This document shows positions 26,478 to 33,610 of a stretch of DNA of 49,613 bases, piece after piece; the first letter of the stretch is position 1; each line of letters begins with the position of its first letter. The stretch comes from Equibacterium sp963662035 (lineage in GTDB: Bacteria > Bacteroidota > Bacteroidia > Bacteroidales > UBA932). Made by a program: the position numbers and the translations under genes. Under the pieces are notes generated by a model, which saw nothing but the letters and a program-made list of their open reading frames with translations, was not told where the DNA came from and made no database searches. The stretch is from contig CAVLDO010000015.1 of NCBI GenBank assembly GCA_963662035.1, positions 1-49,613 of the forward strand, written 5' to 3'.

Positions 26478-27007
26478 AGATTGCAGTATTGAGAGCAGAC
26501 GGGACCTACTTCATAAGGCCCGACAACACCCTGAACCACAACAATTCCGACTATTACTGCCCGGAGGGGGTCACCTCCCTGGAAGCAGTGCCCTGCCTCT
26601 ATACTCACATCGACAAGGCTGGCAAGTGCGTTGCTGAGCGGTTTGCCCGGCGCTACTGCAGCAAATTCGCCTTCGGAGGCCTGCTGCGCGACTCCTCGCA
26701 AGGGGCTCTTGCCAGTGAGTCGGCCGCGATGGACTTCACCTCCATTATGGATATGGATTTCGCGCCGCTGGAGACTCTGCCGCAAAGCAGTTTCTTTGTT
26801 GCCGTGGACGGCCTCGAAAGGTTTGCCCTGCAGCAGAGCCTGCAGATTGACGCATTCACCCATGCCATCTGCAGCATCTCCGCCCGCTGCACGCTGCGCA
26901 TAGGGGACATCGTGGCATTGGAACTTGGCAGTGCCGGAAGCATCGCTGCGGGCTCTGTGCTGAGCCTGATCACCGGCACCAAACGGGTGGAAATCAAGAT
27001 TTTTTAA
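26474..27007 (+). CDS. Degenerate fumarylacetoacetate hydrolase (FAH)-fold protein, probably non-catalytic
   Basis: This 177-residue protein is weakly FAH-like. GKCVAERFARRYCSKFAFGGLLRD lines up with the Bacteroidota FAH pattern GKNIxERFAHRYYDEIxxGxDFTARD, and the C-terminus (CTLRIGDIVALELGSAGSIAAGSVL) with FTLKIGDLIFTGTPAGVGPVKxGD. The metal-binding ExE strand (HYEVEL in active relatives) appears as PCLYTH, and the later Asp is missing, so divalent-metal catalysis seems lost. The assignment is by eye and could be wrong. It is translationally coupled to the exonuclease and overlaps the convergent flavoprotein gene by 14 bp. Confidence 0.55.
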   Translation: MKIAVLRADGTYFIRPDNTLNHNNSDYYCPEGVTSLEAVPCLYTHIDKAGKCVAERFARRYCSKFAFGGLLRDSSQGALASESAAMDFTSIMDMDFAPLETLPQSSFFVAVDGLERFALQQSLQIDAFTHAICSISARCTLRIGDIVALELGSAGSIAAGSVLSLITGTKRVEIKIF

Positions 27008-28256
27008 GACGCCGGACATATTCGGCCGCGCTCAAGGCCGCCAGGGCGCCAGAAGAAAAGGCAATCTGCAGGTTGTAGCCGCCCGTGTCGCCGTCCATAT
27101 CCAGCACCTCCCCGGCAAAATAGAGTCCCGGATGCAGCCGGCTGCCCATCGTGCGGGAGACAATCTCCTCCAGATTGACCCCGCCGGCAGTAACCACGGC
27201 ACGACGGTAGCCCACATAACCGCCGATTTTAAAGCGCCAGTCCTTGATGGCCGCAGGCAGACTCTGGAGTGTGACGCGCCCCGAATCCAAAAAGGGAGCC
27301 ACCAGCTGCGCGGGCATCAGCTTGCGCAGAAGAGCCGGCGCCTTTGCGGCAAAGTTGGCGGAGCTTATCCCCATTTGGGCCGCAAGGTCGGCTACCCTGC
27401 CCCGGAATGCTTCAAGCGGCACCGCCGGTTTCAGATCCACCGATATACTCACCTTATCGCCGTTGTCTTTGGCCCATACCGCCTTGCGCGACAGTTTGAA
27501 GCCCACCGGCCCCTCTATGCCGCCGTCGGTGAACTGCAGCTCGCCAAACTCGCAGGATATGAAGTCGTGCCCCACAAAGAGGCTGGCTGTGACATTCAGC
27601 AGAGTGACTCCCTCAAGCCGGTGGTCGTAATTCTCCGGAGTTAGCGCAGTGAGCGAGGGAAAAGTGCGCCGGATGCTGTGCCCCAGACTCTGCGCGAACT
27701 CGTACCCCGCCCCTGTGGATCCTGTCGCCGGGTAAGAAAGGCCGCCGGTGGCCACTATCACGCTGCGGGCAGTAATGGCTCCGCAGGAGAGTCTGCTGTC
27801 ACCCTGCACATATTTGACCATATATGAGCCGTCCTCTTCGCAGGCAATACCCACCGCATCGCAGCAGAAGCGGCAGTTCACATCAAGGGCGGCAAGACGC
27901 CTGTCAAGCGCATCCACCACGGTGGCCGCCTTCATATCGGCGGGGAATATCCGCCTGTCGCGGGTCAGGACAGTCTCCACTCCTATCGAATTGAAAAACG
28001 CAATGGTATCTTCGTTGGAGAAGGCAAAGAAGGCGGGCCTCAGAAAGGCCGGCTTGCTGTGCAGATGTGCCGAAAATTCGCTCCAGGGGCGCTTGTTGGT
28101 TATGTTGCACCGCCCCTTGCCGGTGAGCAGTATCTTGCGCCCGATGCGGGTGTTCTTTTCCACAAGGGCGACGCTCACCCCCGCTTCGGCCCCCTTTATT
28201 GCGGCCAGACAACCGGCCGCCCCGGCCCCTATCACTGCAATATCCACCATAATCAT
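26994..28256 (-). CDS. HI0933-type FAD-dependent flavoprotein (BaiN/YhiN family)
   Basis: This 420-residue NAD(P)/FAD oxidoreductase-like protein has unknown substrate. The N-terminal dinucleotide motif is VIGAGAAGCLAAIKGAEAG; then IGRKILLTGKGRCNITNK, VATGGLSYPATGSTGAGY, and the C-terminal VTAGGVNLEEI and LYFAGEVLDMDGDTGGYNLQIAF, all hallmarks of the HI0933 family. The ATG at 28256 immediately follows the mnmA stop; a second ATG at 28250 is equally possible. Confidence 0.92.
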   Translation of the reverse strand: MIMVDIAVIGAGAAGCLAAIKGAEAGVSVALVEKNTRIGRKILLTGKGRCNITNKRPWSEFSAHLHSKPAFLRPAFFAFSNEDTIAFFNSIGVETVLTRDRRIFPADMKAATVVDALDRRLAALDVNCRFCCDAVGIACEEDGSYMVKYVQGDSRLSCGAITARSVIVATGGLSYPATGSTGAGYEFAQSLGHSIRRTFPSLTALTPENYDHRLEGVTLLNVTASLFVGHDFISCEFGELQFTDGGIEGPVGFKLSRKAVWAKDNGDKVSISVDLKPAVPLEAFRGRVADLAAQMGISSANFAAKAPALLRKLMPAQLVAPFLDSGRVTLQSLPAAIKDWRFKIGGYVGYRRAVVTAGGVNLEEIVSRTMGSRLHPGLYFAGEVLDMDGDTGGYNLQIAFSSGALAALSAAEYVRRLKKS

Positions 28257-29429
28257 CTATTTTGATATGATTCCGCTCCCCATCAGCTCTGCGTCGGCGG
28301 CATACCAGGCAGCGAACTGCCCCGGCGTGACGCCACGCTGTGGCTTCTCGAAAAGTATGTACATCGCATCCGGGCGGCATATCAGAGAGGCCTTCTGCAA
28401 CGGCTGGCGGTAGCGGATGCGCACCAGGCACTCAAGTCTCTCTCCGGGGGCCAATTCAAGGCCGGGCCTTATCCAGTGCACATCGCCAGTCTCAATGCGC
28501 AGCGCGCGGCGGAACAGGCCGGGATGCGAGCCCCCCTCGCCAAGATATATTATGTTGGCATCGATATCCTTGCCTATGACAAAAAGCGGCTCCTTATGGC
28601 CGCCTATACCCAAGCCGTGCCGTTGGCCGATGGTGTAGAACTGCGCGCCGCAGTGGCGTCCCACGACCTTGCCGTCCTCCTTGCGATAGACAAACGGCTC
28701 GGCCATCTGCTCCAGAGTTTCGGCTGCGGGGAGGGCGTCGTAATGGCTCGCCAAGATCTCCACTGCGTCCCCTTTCTTTGCGGCGAGTTTCTGCTGCAGG
28801 AACACCGGCAGGTCCACCTTGCCCACAAAGCAGATGCCCTGCGAGTCCTTTTTTTCGGCGCTGGGCAACTCTGCACGGCGGGCAATCTCGCGCACCTCGG
28901 GCTTTGTCAGATGCCCGATGGGAAAGAGGGCGCGGGAGAGCTGCTCCTGATTCAACTGGCAGAGGAAGTAGCTCTGGTCCTTGTTGGCGTCGCTGCCCGC
29001 AATCAGGCGGTATATCACGCGGCCCTGCTCATCCTCAAACGAATCTTTGCGGCAGTAGTGCCCCGTGGCCACCATATCGGCCCCGAGCCTGAAGGCGTGC
29101 TTGAGAAAGGCGTCAAACTTTATTTCGCTGTTGCAGAGAACATCCGGGTTGGGGGTGCGCCCTGCCGCATATTCGCTGAAGAGGTAATCCACCACACGGG
29201 CGCGGTATTCGCCGCTCAGATCCACAAAATGGAAGGGGATTCCGATTTTAGAGGCCACCATCCTGGCCACGGAGAGTTCCTCCTCCCACTCGCAGTCGCC
29301 GTGCAGCGTGCCTGTGGCATCGTTCCAGTTCTGCATAAAGATGGCGAACACATCATACCCCTGCTCTTTGAGCAGCAGTGCCGCCACACTGGAGTCAACC
29401 CCTCCAGACAACCCTACAGCTATTTTCAT
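28257..29429 (-). CDS. mnmA: tRNA-specific 2-thiouridylase MnmA
   Basis: It installs the 2-thio group on U34 of tRNA-Lys, -Glu and -Gln. The 390-residue protein has the PP-loop GLSGGVDSSVAALLL at the N-terminus, a catalytic Cys in RTPNPDVLCN and a second in DSQGICFVG, the persulfide relay pair. The IGQRHGLG motif and a C-terminal beta-barrel are present. The ATG at 29429 starts the canonical MKIAVGLSGG; the open frame adds seven residues. It diverges from the SRP RNA gene. Confidence 0.96.
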   Translation of the reverse strand: MKIAVGLSGGVDSSVAALLLKEQGYDVFAIFMQNWNDATGTLHGDCEWEEELSVARMVASKIGIPFHFVDLSGEYRARVVDYLFSEYAAGRTPNPDVLCNSEIKFDAFLKHAFRLGADMVATGHYCRKDSFEDEQGRVIYRLIAGSDANKDQSYFLCQLNQEQLSRALFPIGHLTKPEVREIARRAELPSAEKKDSQGICFVGKVDLPVFLQQKLAAKKGDAVEILASHYDALPAAETLEQMAEPFVYRKEDGKVVGRHCGAQFYTIGQRHGLGIGGHKEPLFVIGKDIDANIIYLGEGGSHPGLFRRALRIETGDVHWIRPGLELAPGERLECLVRIRYRQPLQKASLICRPDAMYILFEKPQRGVTPGQFAAWYAADAELMGSGIISK

Positions 29430-29441
29430 ATTCAATATTTT

Positions 29442-29471
29442 TTGCGACAAATATTAAAAATTCTATCTTTG
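29442..29471 (+). promoter_or_regulatory. SRP RNA promoter
   Basis: TTG (29442-29444), a 19-nt spacer and TATCTTTG (29464-29471) form a full -33/-7 pair. The 5' end of the RNA, set by its terminal helix at 29477, is 5-6 nt after the box. This distance calibrates the leaderless calls elsewhere in the window. Confidence 0.85.
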
Positions 29472-29475
29472 CACA

Positions 29476-29580
29476 CGGGTAAGTCATATACGACCAGCTC
29501 CCTTTGAACTCCCCCAGGGCCGGAAGGCAGCAAGGGTAGAAGGTTGTAGCGGTGCGATATATCAAGCTTACCCTTTTTTT
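29476..29580 (+). ncRNA. ffs: Signal recognition particle RNA (4.5S type)
   Basis: The conserved SRP domain IV loop reads CAGGGCCGGAAGGCAGCAAG (29515-29534), the Ffh-binding internal loop and GGAA tetraloop. The ends pair as GGGTAAG (29477-29483) and CTTACCC (29567-29573), followed by seven T. The RNA is about 100 nt, the short form without Alu domain. It guides membrane proteins to the Sec translocon with Ffh. The T tract also supplies the stop codon of convergent murB. Confidence 0.95.
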
Positions 29581-30574
29581 ATTCCACCAACTGAACCTCC
29601 GCCTTAAGCCTCACGCCAAACCGGCCTTCCACGGCCTCCACCACCGCCCGCGCAAGGGCGATGATTTCTTGCGCAGTTGCGCCTCCCAGATTCACCAGCA
29701 CCAGCGCCTGCTTCCCGTAAACCCCGGCGCGTCCCATGCTGCGCCCCTTGAAGCCGCAGCGGTCTATCATCCACCCGGCCGAAAGCTTGACCATCCCGTC
29801 TGAGGCGGGATAGTGCGGCATATCCGGATACTCTGCCGCCAGGAAGCGGTATTTCTCCTGCGAAACAACAGGATTCATAAAAAAGCTGCCTGCGCTGCCC
29901 ATTTGTTCAGGGTCGGGCAGCTTTTCGCGGCGGATTCCGATTATTTTTTCCCGCACTCTTTTCAGTGTCAGACCGTCTTCGGCGGCCAGGTCTTTCAATG
30001 CGCCGTAGCCCAGATTGAAGCGGGGGATTTTAGACAGGCGCATATTCACGGAAATCACAAAATACCGCCGCCCCTCTTCGCTCTTGAAAAAGCTGCTGCG
30101 GTAGCCGTAGCGGCATTCTTCCTTCTCAAACACCCGCAATCGCAAGCGCTGCGTGTCAAAAGTCTCCACGCTCTCGATTATGTCCTGCGCCTCGGCCCCG
30201 TACGCGCCGATGTTCTGCACAGCGGCCGCTCCGACCTCGCCTGGAATCAGCGAGAGGTTTTCGGCTCCATACCAGCGGCAGGATACCGCCCGCTCCACAA
30301 AAAAGTCCCATACCACGCCGCCCCCCACCTTTACCAGCACGCTGCCGGAATCCTCACAGAGGACCTCCATAGCGTTGCAGGCGTTGTGGAACACGGTGCC
30401 CCCCACCCTTTCGGAGGCAAAAAGCAGATTGCTGCCGCCCCCCACGTGCAGCCACGGGCGGGGCGCCTGCGGCAGTTCGCGCGCAAGCTCATCTGCAGAG
30501 CAGTACTCCAGATAAGTCTCGGCCACGGCCTTCAGAGAGAAGGTGTTGTAAATTTCTCTATCGCGGAAAATCAT
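29579..30574 (-). CDS. murB: UDP-N-acetylenolpyruvoylglucosamine reductase
   Basis: It reduces the enolpyruvyl product of MurA to UDP-MurNAc, using FAD and NADPH. The 331-residue type I MurB has the FAD-binding motif HVGGGSNLLFA, SLIPGEVGAAAVQNIGAYG, YGYRSSFFK and the catalytic serine region GSAGSFFMNPVV. The ATG at 30574 (MIFRDREIYNTFSLK) is 5 nt after the murA stop, so the open frame upstream of it is rejected. The stop codon (29579-29581) is formed by the T tract of the convergent SRP RNA terminator. Confidence 0.95.
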   Translation of the reverse strand: MIFRDREIYNTFSLKAVAETYLEYCSADELARELPQAPRPWLHVGGGSNLLFASERVGGTVFHNACNAMEVLCEDSGSVLVKVGGGVVWDFFVERAVSCRWYGAENLSLIPGEVGAAAVQNIGAYGAEAQDIIESVETFDTQRLRLRVFEKEECRYGYRSSFFKSEEGRRYFVISVNMRLSKIPRFNLGYGALKDLAAEDGLTLKRVREKIIGIRREKLPDPEQMGSAGSFFMNPVVSQEKYRFLAAEYPDMPHYPASDGMVKLSAGWMIDRCGFKGRSMGRAGVYGKQALVLVNLGGATAQEIIALARAVVEAVEGRFGVRLKAEVQLVE

Positions 30575-30578
30575 CGGC

Positions 30579-31901
30579 TTAATGTGTCGGCGGCTCTTCC
30601 CTGCGTCTGATATCGGCCCCAAGAGCTGCCAGGCGGCGTTCTATATGCTCATAGCCGCGGTCTATCTGGTCAATGTTGTGGATTACGCTCTCCCCTTCCG
30701 CTCCCAGCGCCGCAATCAGCAGCGCGATGCCGGCGCGGATATCGGGCGAGGTCATTACCCTCCCCTTGAGGTCGCGCTCGTGGTTGTGACCCACCACCAC
30801 CGCGCGGTGCGGATCGCACAGAATTATCTGCGCTCCCATATCTATCAGCTTGTCCACAAAGAAGAGACGGCTCTCGAACATCTTCTGATGTATCAGCACG
30901 CTACCGCGGCATTGGGTAGCCACCACCAGCAGCACGCTCAGCAAATCGGGAGTCAGGCCGGGCCACGGGGCATCGGCAATCTTCATTATGGAGCCGTCGA
31001 GATAGGATTCTATGACATATTCTTTCTGGGCGGGGATGTAGATGTCGTCCCCCTTCTGCTGCAGGTTTATGCCCAGGCGGCGGAAGCTGTCGGGAATTAT
31101 CCCCAGATTCCGGTAAGAGACATTCTTTATGGTGAGTTCGCTGCGGGTCATCGCTGCGGTGCCTATAAAGCTGCCCACCTCGATCATATCGGGCAGAATG
31201 GTGTGGCTGCAGCCGCCAAGATGCTCCACCCCGTCTATGGTGAGCAGGTTTGAGGCGATGCCGCTGATCTTAGCCCCCATCTTGCACAGCATCTTGCAAA
31301 GCTGCTGCAGATAGGGCTCGCAGGCGGCGTTATATATCACGGTGCGCCCCACAGCCAGTGTGGCCGCCATCACAATGTTGGCAGTGCCTGTGACAGAGGC
31401 TTCGCCCAGCAGCATTTCGCAGCCACAGAGCCGCTCTGCACCAAGGCGGTATTTGGCCTTTTCGGTGTCATATTCAAAGCGGGCGCCCAGCTTTTCGAAC
31501 CCCTCCAGATGAGTGTCGATGTGGCGGCGGCCTATCTTGTCACCTCCCGGCTTGGCCACGATGGCCTTGCCAAAGCGGGCCAGCATCGGCCCTACCAGCA
31601 TAATGGAGCCGCGCAGGGCGCTGTTGCGCCGGGCAAACTCATCGCTGTCAAAAAACTCCTGATTTACATTGGCGGCGCAGAAGCTCCACTTGTGCTCCCC
31701 GATTTTGCGGACATCGACCCCCATATCCCGCAACAGGGAAATCAGGTTGTTGACATCCATAATGTCGGGCACATTGTCCACCACAATCTCCTCATCTGTG
31801 AGCAGAGTGGCGCAGAGAATCTGCAGAGCCTCGTTTTTGGCCCCCTGCGGGGTGATGCACCCCTTTAAGGGATTCCCTCCCCGGATTATGAAGGATGACA
31901 T
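30579..31901 (-). CDS. murA: UDP-N-acetylglucosamine 1-carboxyvinyltransferase, Asp-type active site
   Basis: It transfers enolpyruvate from PEP to UDP-GlcNAc, the first step of peptidoglycan precursor synthesis. The 440-residue EPSP-synthase-fold protein carries PQGAKNEALQI and ASVTGTANIVMAA. The catalytic loop reads KPGGDKIGRRHIDTH, with Asp (about D121) where E. coli has Cys115. Asp at this site is known from M. tuberculosis and Chlamydia and makes the enzyme insensitive to fosfomycin. It forms an operon with murB. Confidence 0.95.
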   Translation of the reverse strand: MSSFIIRGGNPLKGCITPQGAKNEALQILCATLLTDEEIVVDNVPDIMDVNNLISLLRDMGVDVRKIGEHKWSFCAANVNQEFFDSDEFARRNSALRGSIMLVGPMLARFGKAIVAKPGGDKIGRRHIDTHLEGFEKLGARFEYDTEKAKYRLGAERLCGCEMLLGEASVTGTANIVMAATLAVGRTVIYNAACEPYLQQLCKMLCKMGAKISGIASNLLTIDGVEHLGGCSHTILPDMIEVGSFIGTAAMTRSELTIKNVSYRNLGIIPDSFRRLGINLQQKGDDIYIPAQKEYVIESYLDGSIMKIADAPWPGLTPDLLSVLLVVATQCRGSVLIHQKMFESRLFFVDKLIDMGAQIILCDPHRAVVVGHNHERDLKGRVMTSPDIRAGIALLIAALGAEGESVIHNIDQIDRGYEHIERRLAALGADIRRREEPPTH

Positions 31902-31903
31902 AG

Positions 31904-32734
31904 CTACTTAAGCCAGTTTTTTAGATTCTCCTCCAGAGATGCCTTGGCCTTGGCTGCGGCGCAACGGTCGGCCTCGCTGCAGAGAGCATCGCCGGAGATT
32001 TTCTCGAACACCGCTATCGCCTGCTTTGCGGAGACGCTCGCTGAATATTTCTGGCCGAGACGGTTGTAGAGATGAGCCCTGTTGGTGAGCATATTCGCAT
32101 AGTTGAGAGACTCCCCCTCTCTGGCATAAATGTCGCCAAGCACCTCCTTGTTGCAGAAATCCAGCGCCTCCTGGTCCATACCGTTGTTCACGAAGGCATA
32201 GAAGAGGTCTTTGAGCAGGTTGGGATAGTGGCTCGGTGCCCGGCCCGTCTGCATTTTTGTCTTGAGAGCCTTTACATAGGCATTCTCCAGCTCTTCAACG
32301 CATATTTTGCCATACTCCTCCTTTGTGCTGCGGGTGGCCTTGTAGGGCAGATATACTTTGGTGAGGAATCCGTAGCTGATGAAGTCCAGCCTCAAATAGC
32401 GGTCAAAGTCGCTGCGGTGGCTCTCGTAGATGCCGAAGGCGGTGTCGCCGTTGCGTGCGACCATATAGCCAATCATATCGTTCCACATCCGCGTCACCGA
32501 GTCGGGCAGCGCCTCAAAGGGCACGCCGCACTGCTCTGCCCCCTTTTCGGCGACATTGCGCAGGCTGTCGAGCTCGTGGGCGCGATAGTAAAGTCCAAGA
32601 TAATCCACCTCTTTATTATCCACAGGGCCCGGCTGCTCCTTGAGGTCGGACCCGGTATAAACTTTCTTCTGAGAATTATGACAGCCGGCTGCCGCAAGCA
32701 GCGCCAGCGCCAATACAAATGCGTATTTTTTCAT
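31904..32734 (-). CDS. Lipoprotein of unknown function, helical repeat-like
   Basis: This 276-residue protein has a lipoprotein signal (MKKYAFVLALALLAAAGC) and a mostly helical mature part. The second half (MLTNRAHLYNRLGQKYSASVSAKQAIAVFEK) resembles TPR-like repeats. I do not recognise a family. The start at 32734 is chosen for the signal peptide; the open frame above it runs through the promoter. Its stop lies 2 nt before murA, so it may lead the murA-murB operon and be linked to envelope growth, which is inferred from position. Confidence 0.75.
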   Translation of the reverse strand: MKKYAFVLALALLAAAGCHNSQKKVYTGSDLKEQPGPVDNKEVDYLGLYYRAHELDSLRNVAEKGAEQCGVPFEALPDSVTRMWNDMIGYMVARNGDTAFGIYESHRSDFDRYLRLDFISYGFLTKVYLPYKATRSTKEEYGKICVEELENAYVKALKTKMQTGRAPSHYPNLLKDLFYAFVNNGMDQEALDFCNKEVLGDIYAREGESLNYANMLTNRAHLYNRLGQKYSASVSAKQAIAVFEKISGDALCSEADRCAAAKAKASLEENLKNWLK

Positions 32735-32740
32735 AACATA

Positions 32741-32748
32741 CAAAAATA
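32741..32748 (-). promoter_or_regulatory. -7 box just before the lipoprotein start
   Basis: TATTTTTG on the minus strand ends 6 nt before the ATG at 32734. The predicted transcript has a leader of 0-2 nt. This may be the promoter for the lipoprotein-murA-murB operon. Confidence 0.55.
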
Positions 32749-32958
32749 CACATTTTTTGATAAAGGTTAAAAAGGCGCGCGGACTTTCAAAAGAGAGATG
32801 ACTGCAGTTTTGTGTTTTTTCCAGGCAAGATTTTCCATTGCCCTTCATTTAACGGAATGAGAGTACTCAAGAAAAAACAATCGTGCTCCGGAATGGAGAT
32901 GGACGCAGATTCATTCCCAGGCACAAAAGTTAAACGACGAAAAAAACAAAGAATAGAA

Positions 32959-33513
32959 ATGAAAATCCTTACATCTGCAACATTAATCGTTTGTACAGTA
33001 TCCGCTGCGGCATTTGCCTCTTGCTCTAAAATTGACAACAGCACGTCCGCCATAAAGTTCAACCCGACTGCCGCATCGGTTGATGCCGGCCAGATTCAGA
33101 AAGTGCTTATTTCCGGTGGTAGCGGCACTTATACAGCCAAGTCAGGCGATGCTGCAACCGCTACCGTGTCCGTAGACAAAGACACCCTCTTTGTTACAGG
33201 CGTAAAAGCAGGCAAGGCGACTGTTATTGTAACAGATTCAAAGAATGTTACCGGCAATTTGAGCGTTACGGTGCTTACCCCGATAACGGTTGACAAGTCG
33301 CAAGCAAGCATCGGCATAGCAAAGGAGGAGACCATAACCATCAGCGGAGGAACGACCCCCTATACTGCCACCAGCAAGGATGAGAAGATCGCCACGGCAA
33401 CCATTGCTGATTCCAAGCTGACCATTAAGGGAGTATCTGAAGGAAACACGACCATCACCATCAAAGACAAAAACAATAAAACTGCAACGGTGACCGTTAC
33501 GGTAACTCAATAA
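32959..33513 (+). CDS. Small Ig-like (BIG2-type) repeat lipoprotein
   Basis: This 184-residue exported protein has a lipoprotein signal with lipobox FASC (Cys about 23), then two Ig-like repeats of about 75 residues (ISGGSGTYTAKSGDAATATV with VTGVKAGKATVIVTD, then ISGGTTPYTATSKDEKIATA with IKGVSEGNTTITIKD). Such domains usually lie on surface or adhesion proteins. It stands alone, is clearly poorer in GC and richer in Lys, Thr and Asn codons than its neighbours, and has no visible -7 box, so recent acquisition is possible. The start is the ATG before the signal peptide. Confidence 0.8.
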   Translation: MKILTSATLIVCTVSAAAFASCSKIDNSTSAIKFNPTAASVDAGQIQKVLISGGSGTYTAKSGDAATATVSVDKDTLFVTGVKAGKATVIVTDSKNVTGNLSVTVLTPITVDKSQASIGIAKEETITISGGTTPYTATSKDEKIATATIADSKLTIKGVSEGNTTITIKDKNNKTATVTVTVTQ

Positions 33514-33553
33514 GAAACCTCGCTTAGCCGCAAGAAAGGAAGAGGCATATAAA

Positions 33554-33588
33554 AAATAAGGTGCAGCCCATAGAGCTGCACCTTATTT
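33554..33588. terminator. Bidirectional terminator between the Ig-like gene and dnaK
   Basis: A 14-bp perfect stem, AAATAAGGTGCAGC (33554-33567) and GCTGCACCTTATTT (33575-33588), has A-rich and T-rich bases at its foot. It can end both the plus-strand Ig-like gene and the minus-strand dnaK transcript. Confidence 0.85.
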
Positions 33589-33610
33589 GATTAAGGATTC
33601 TTATCCAATC

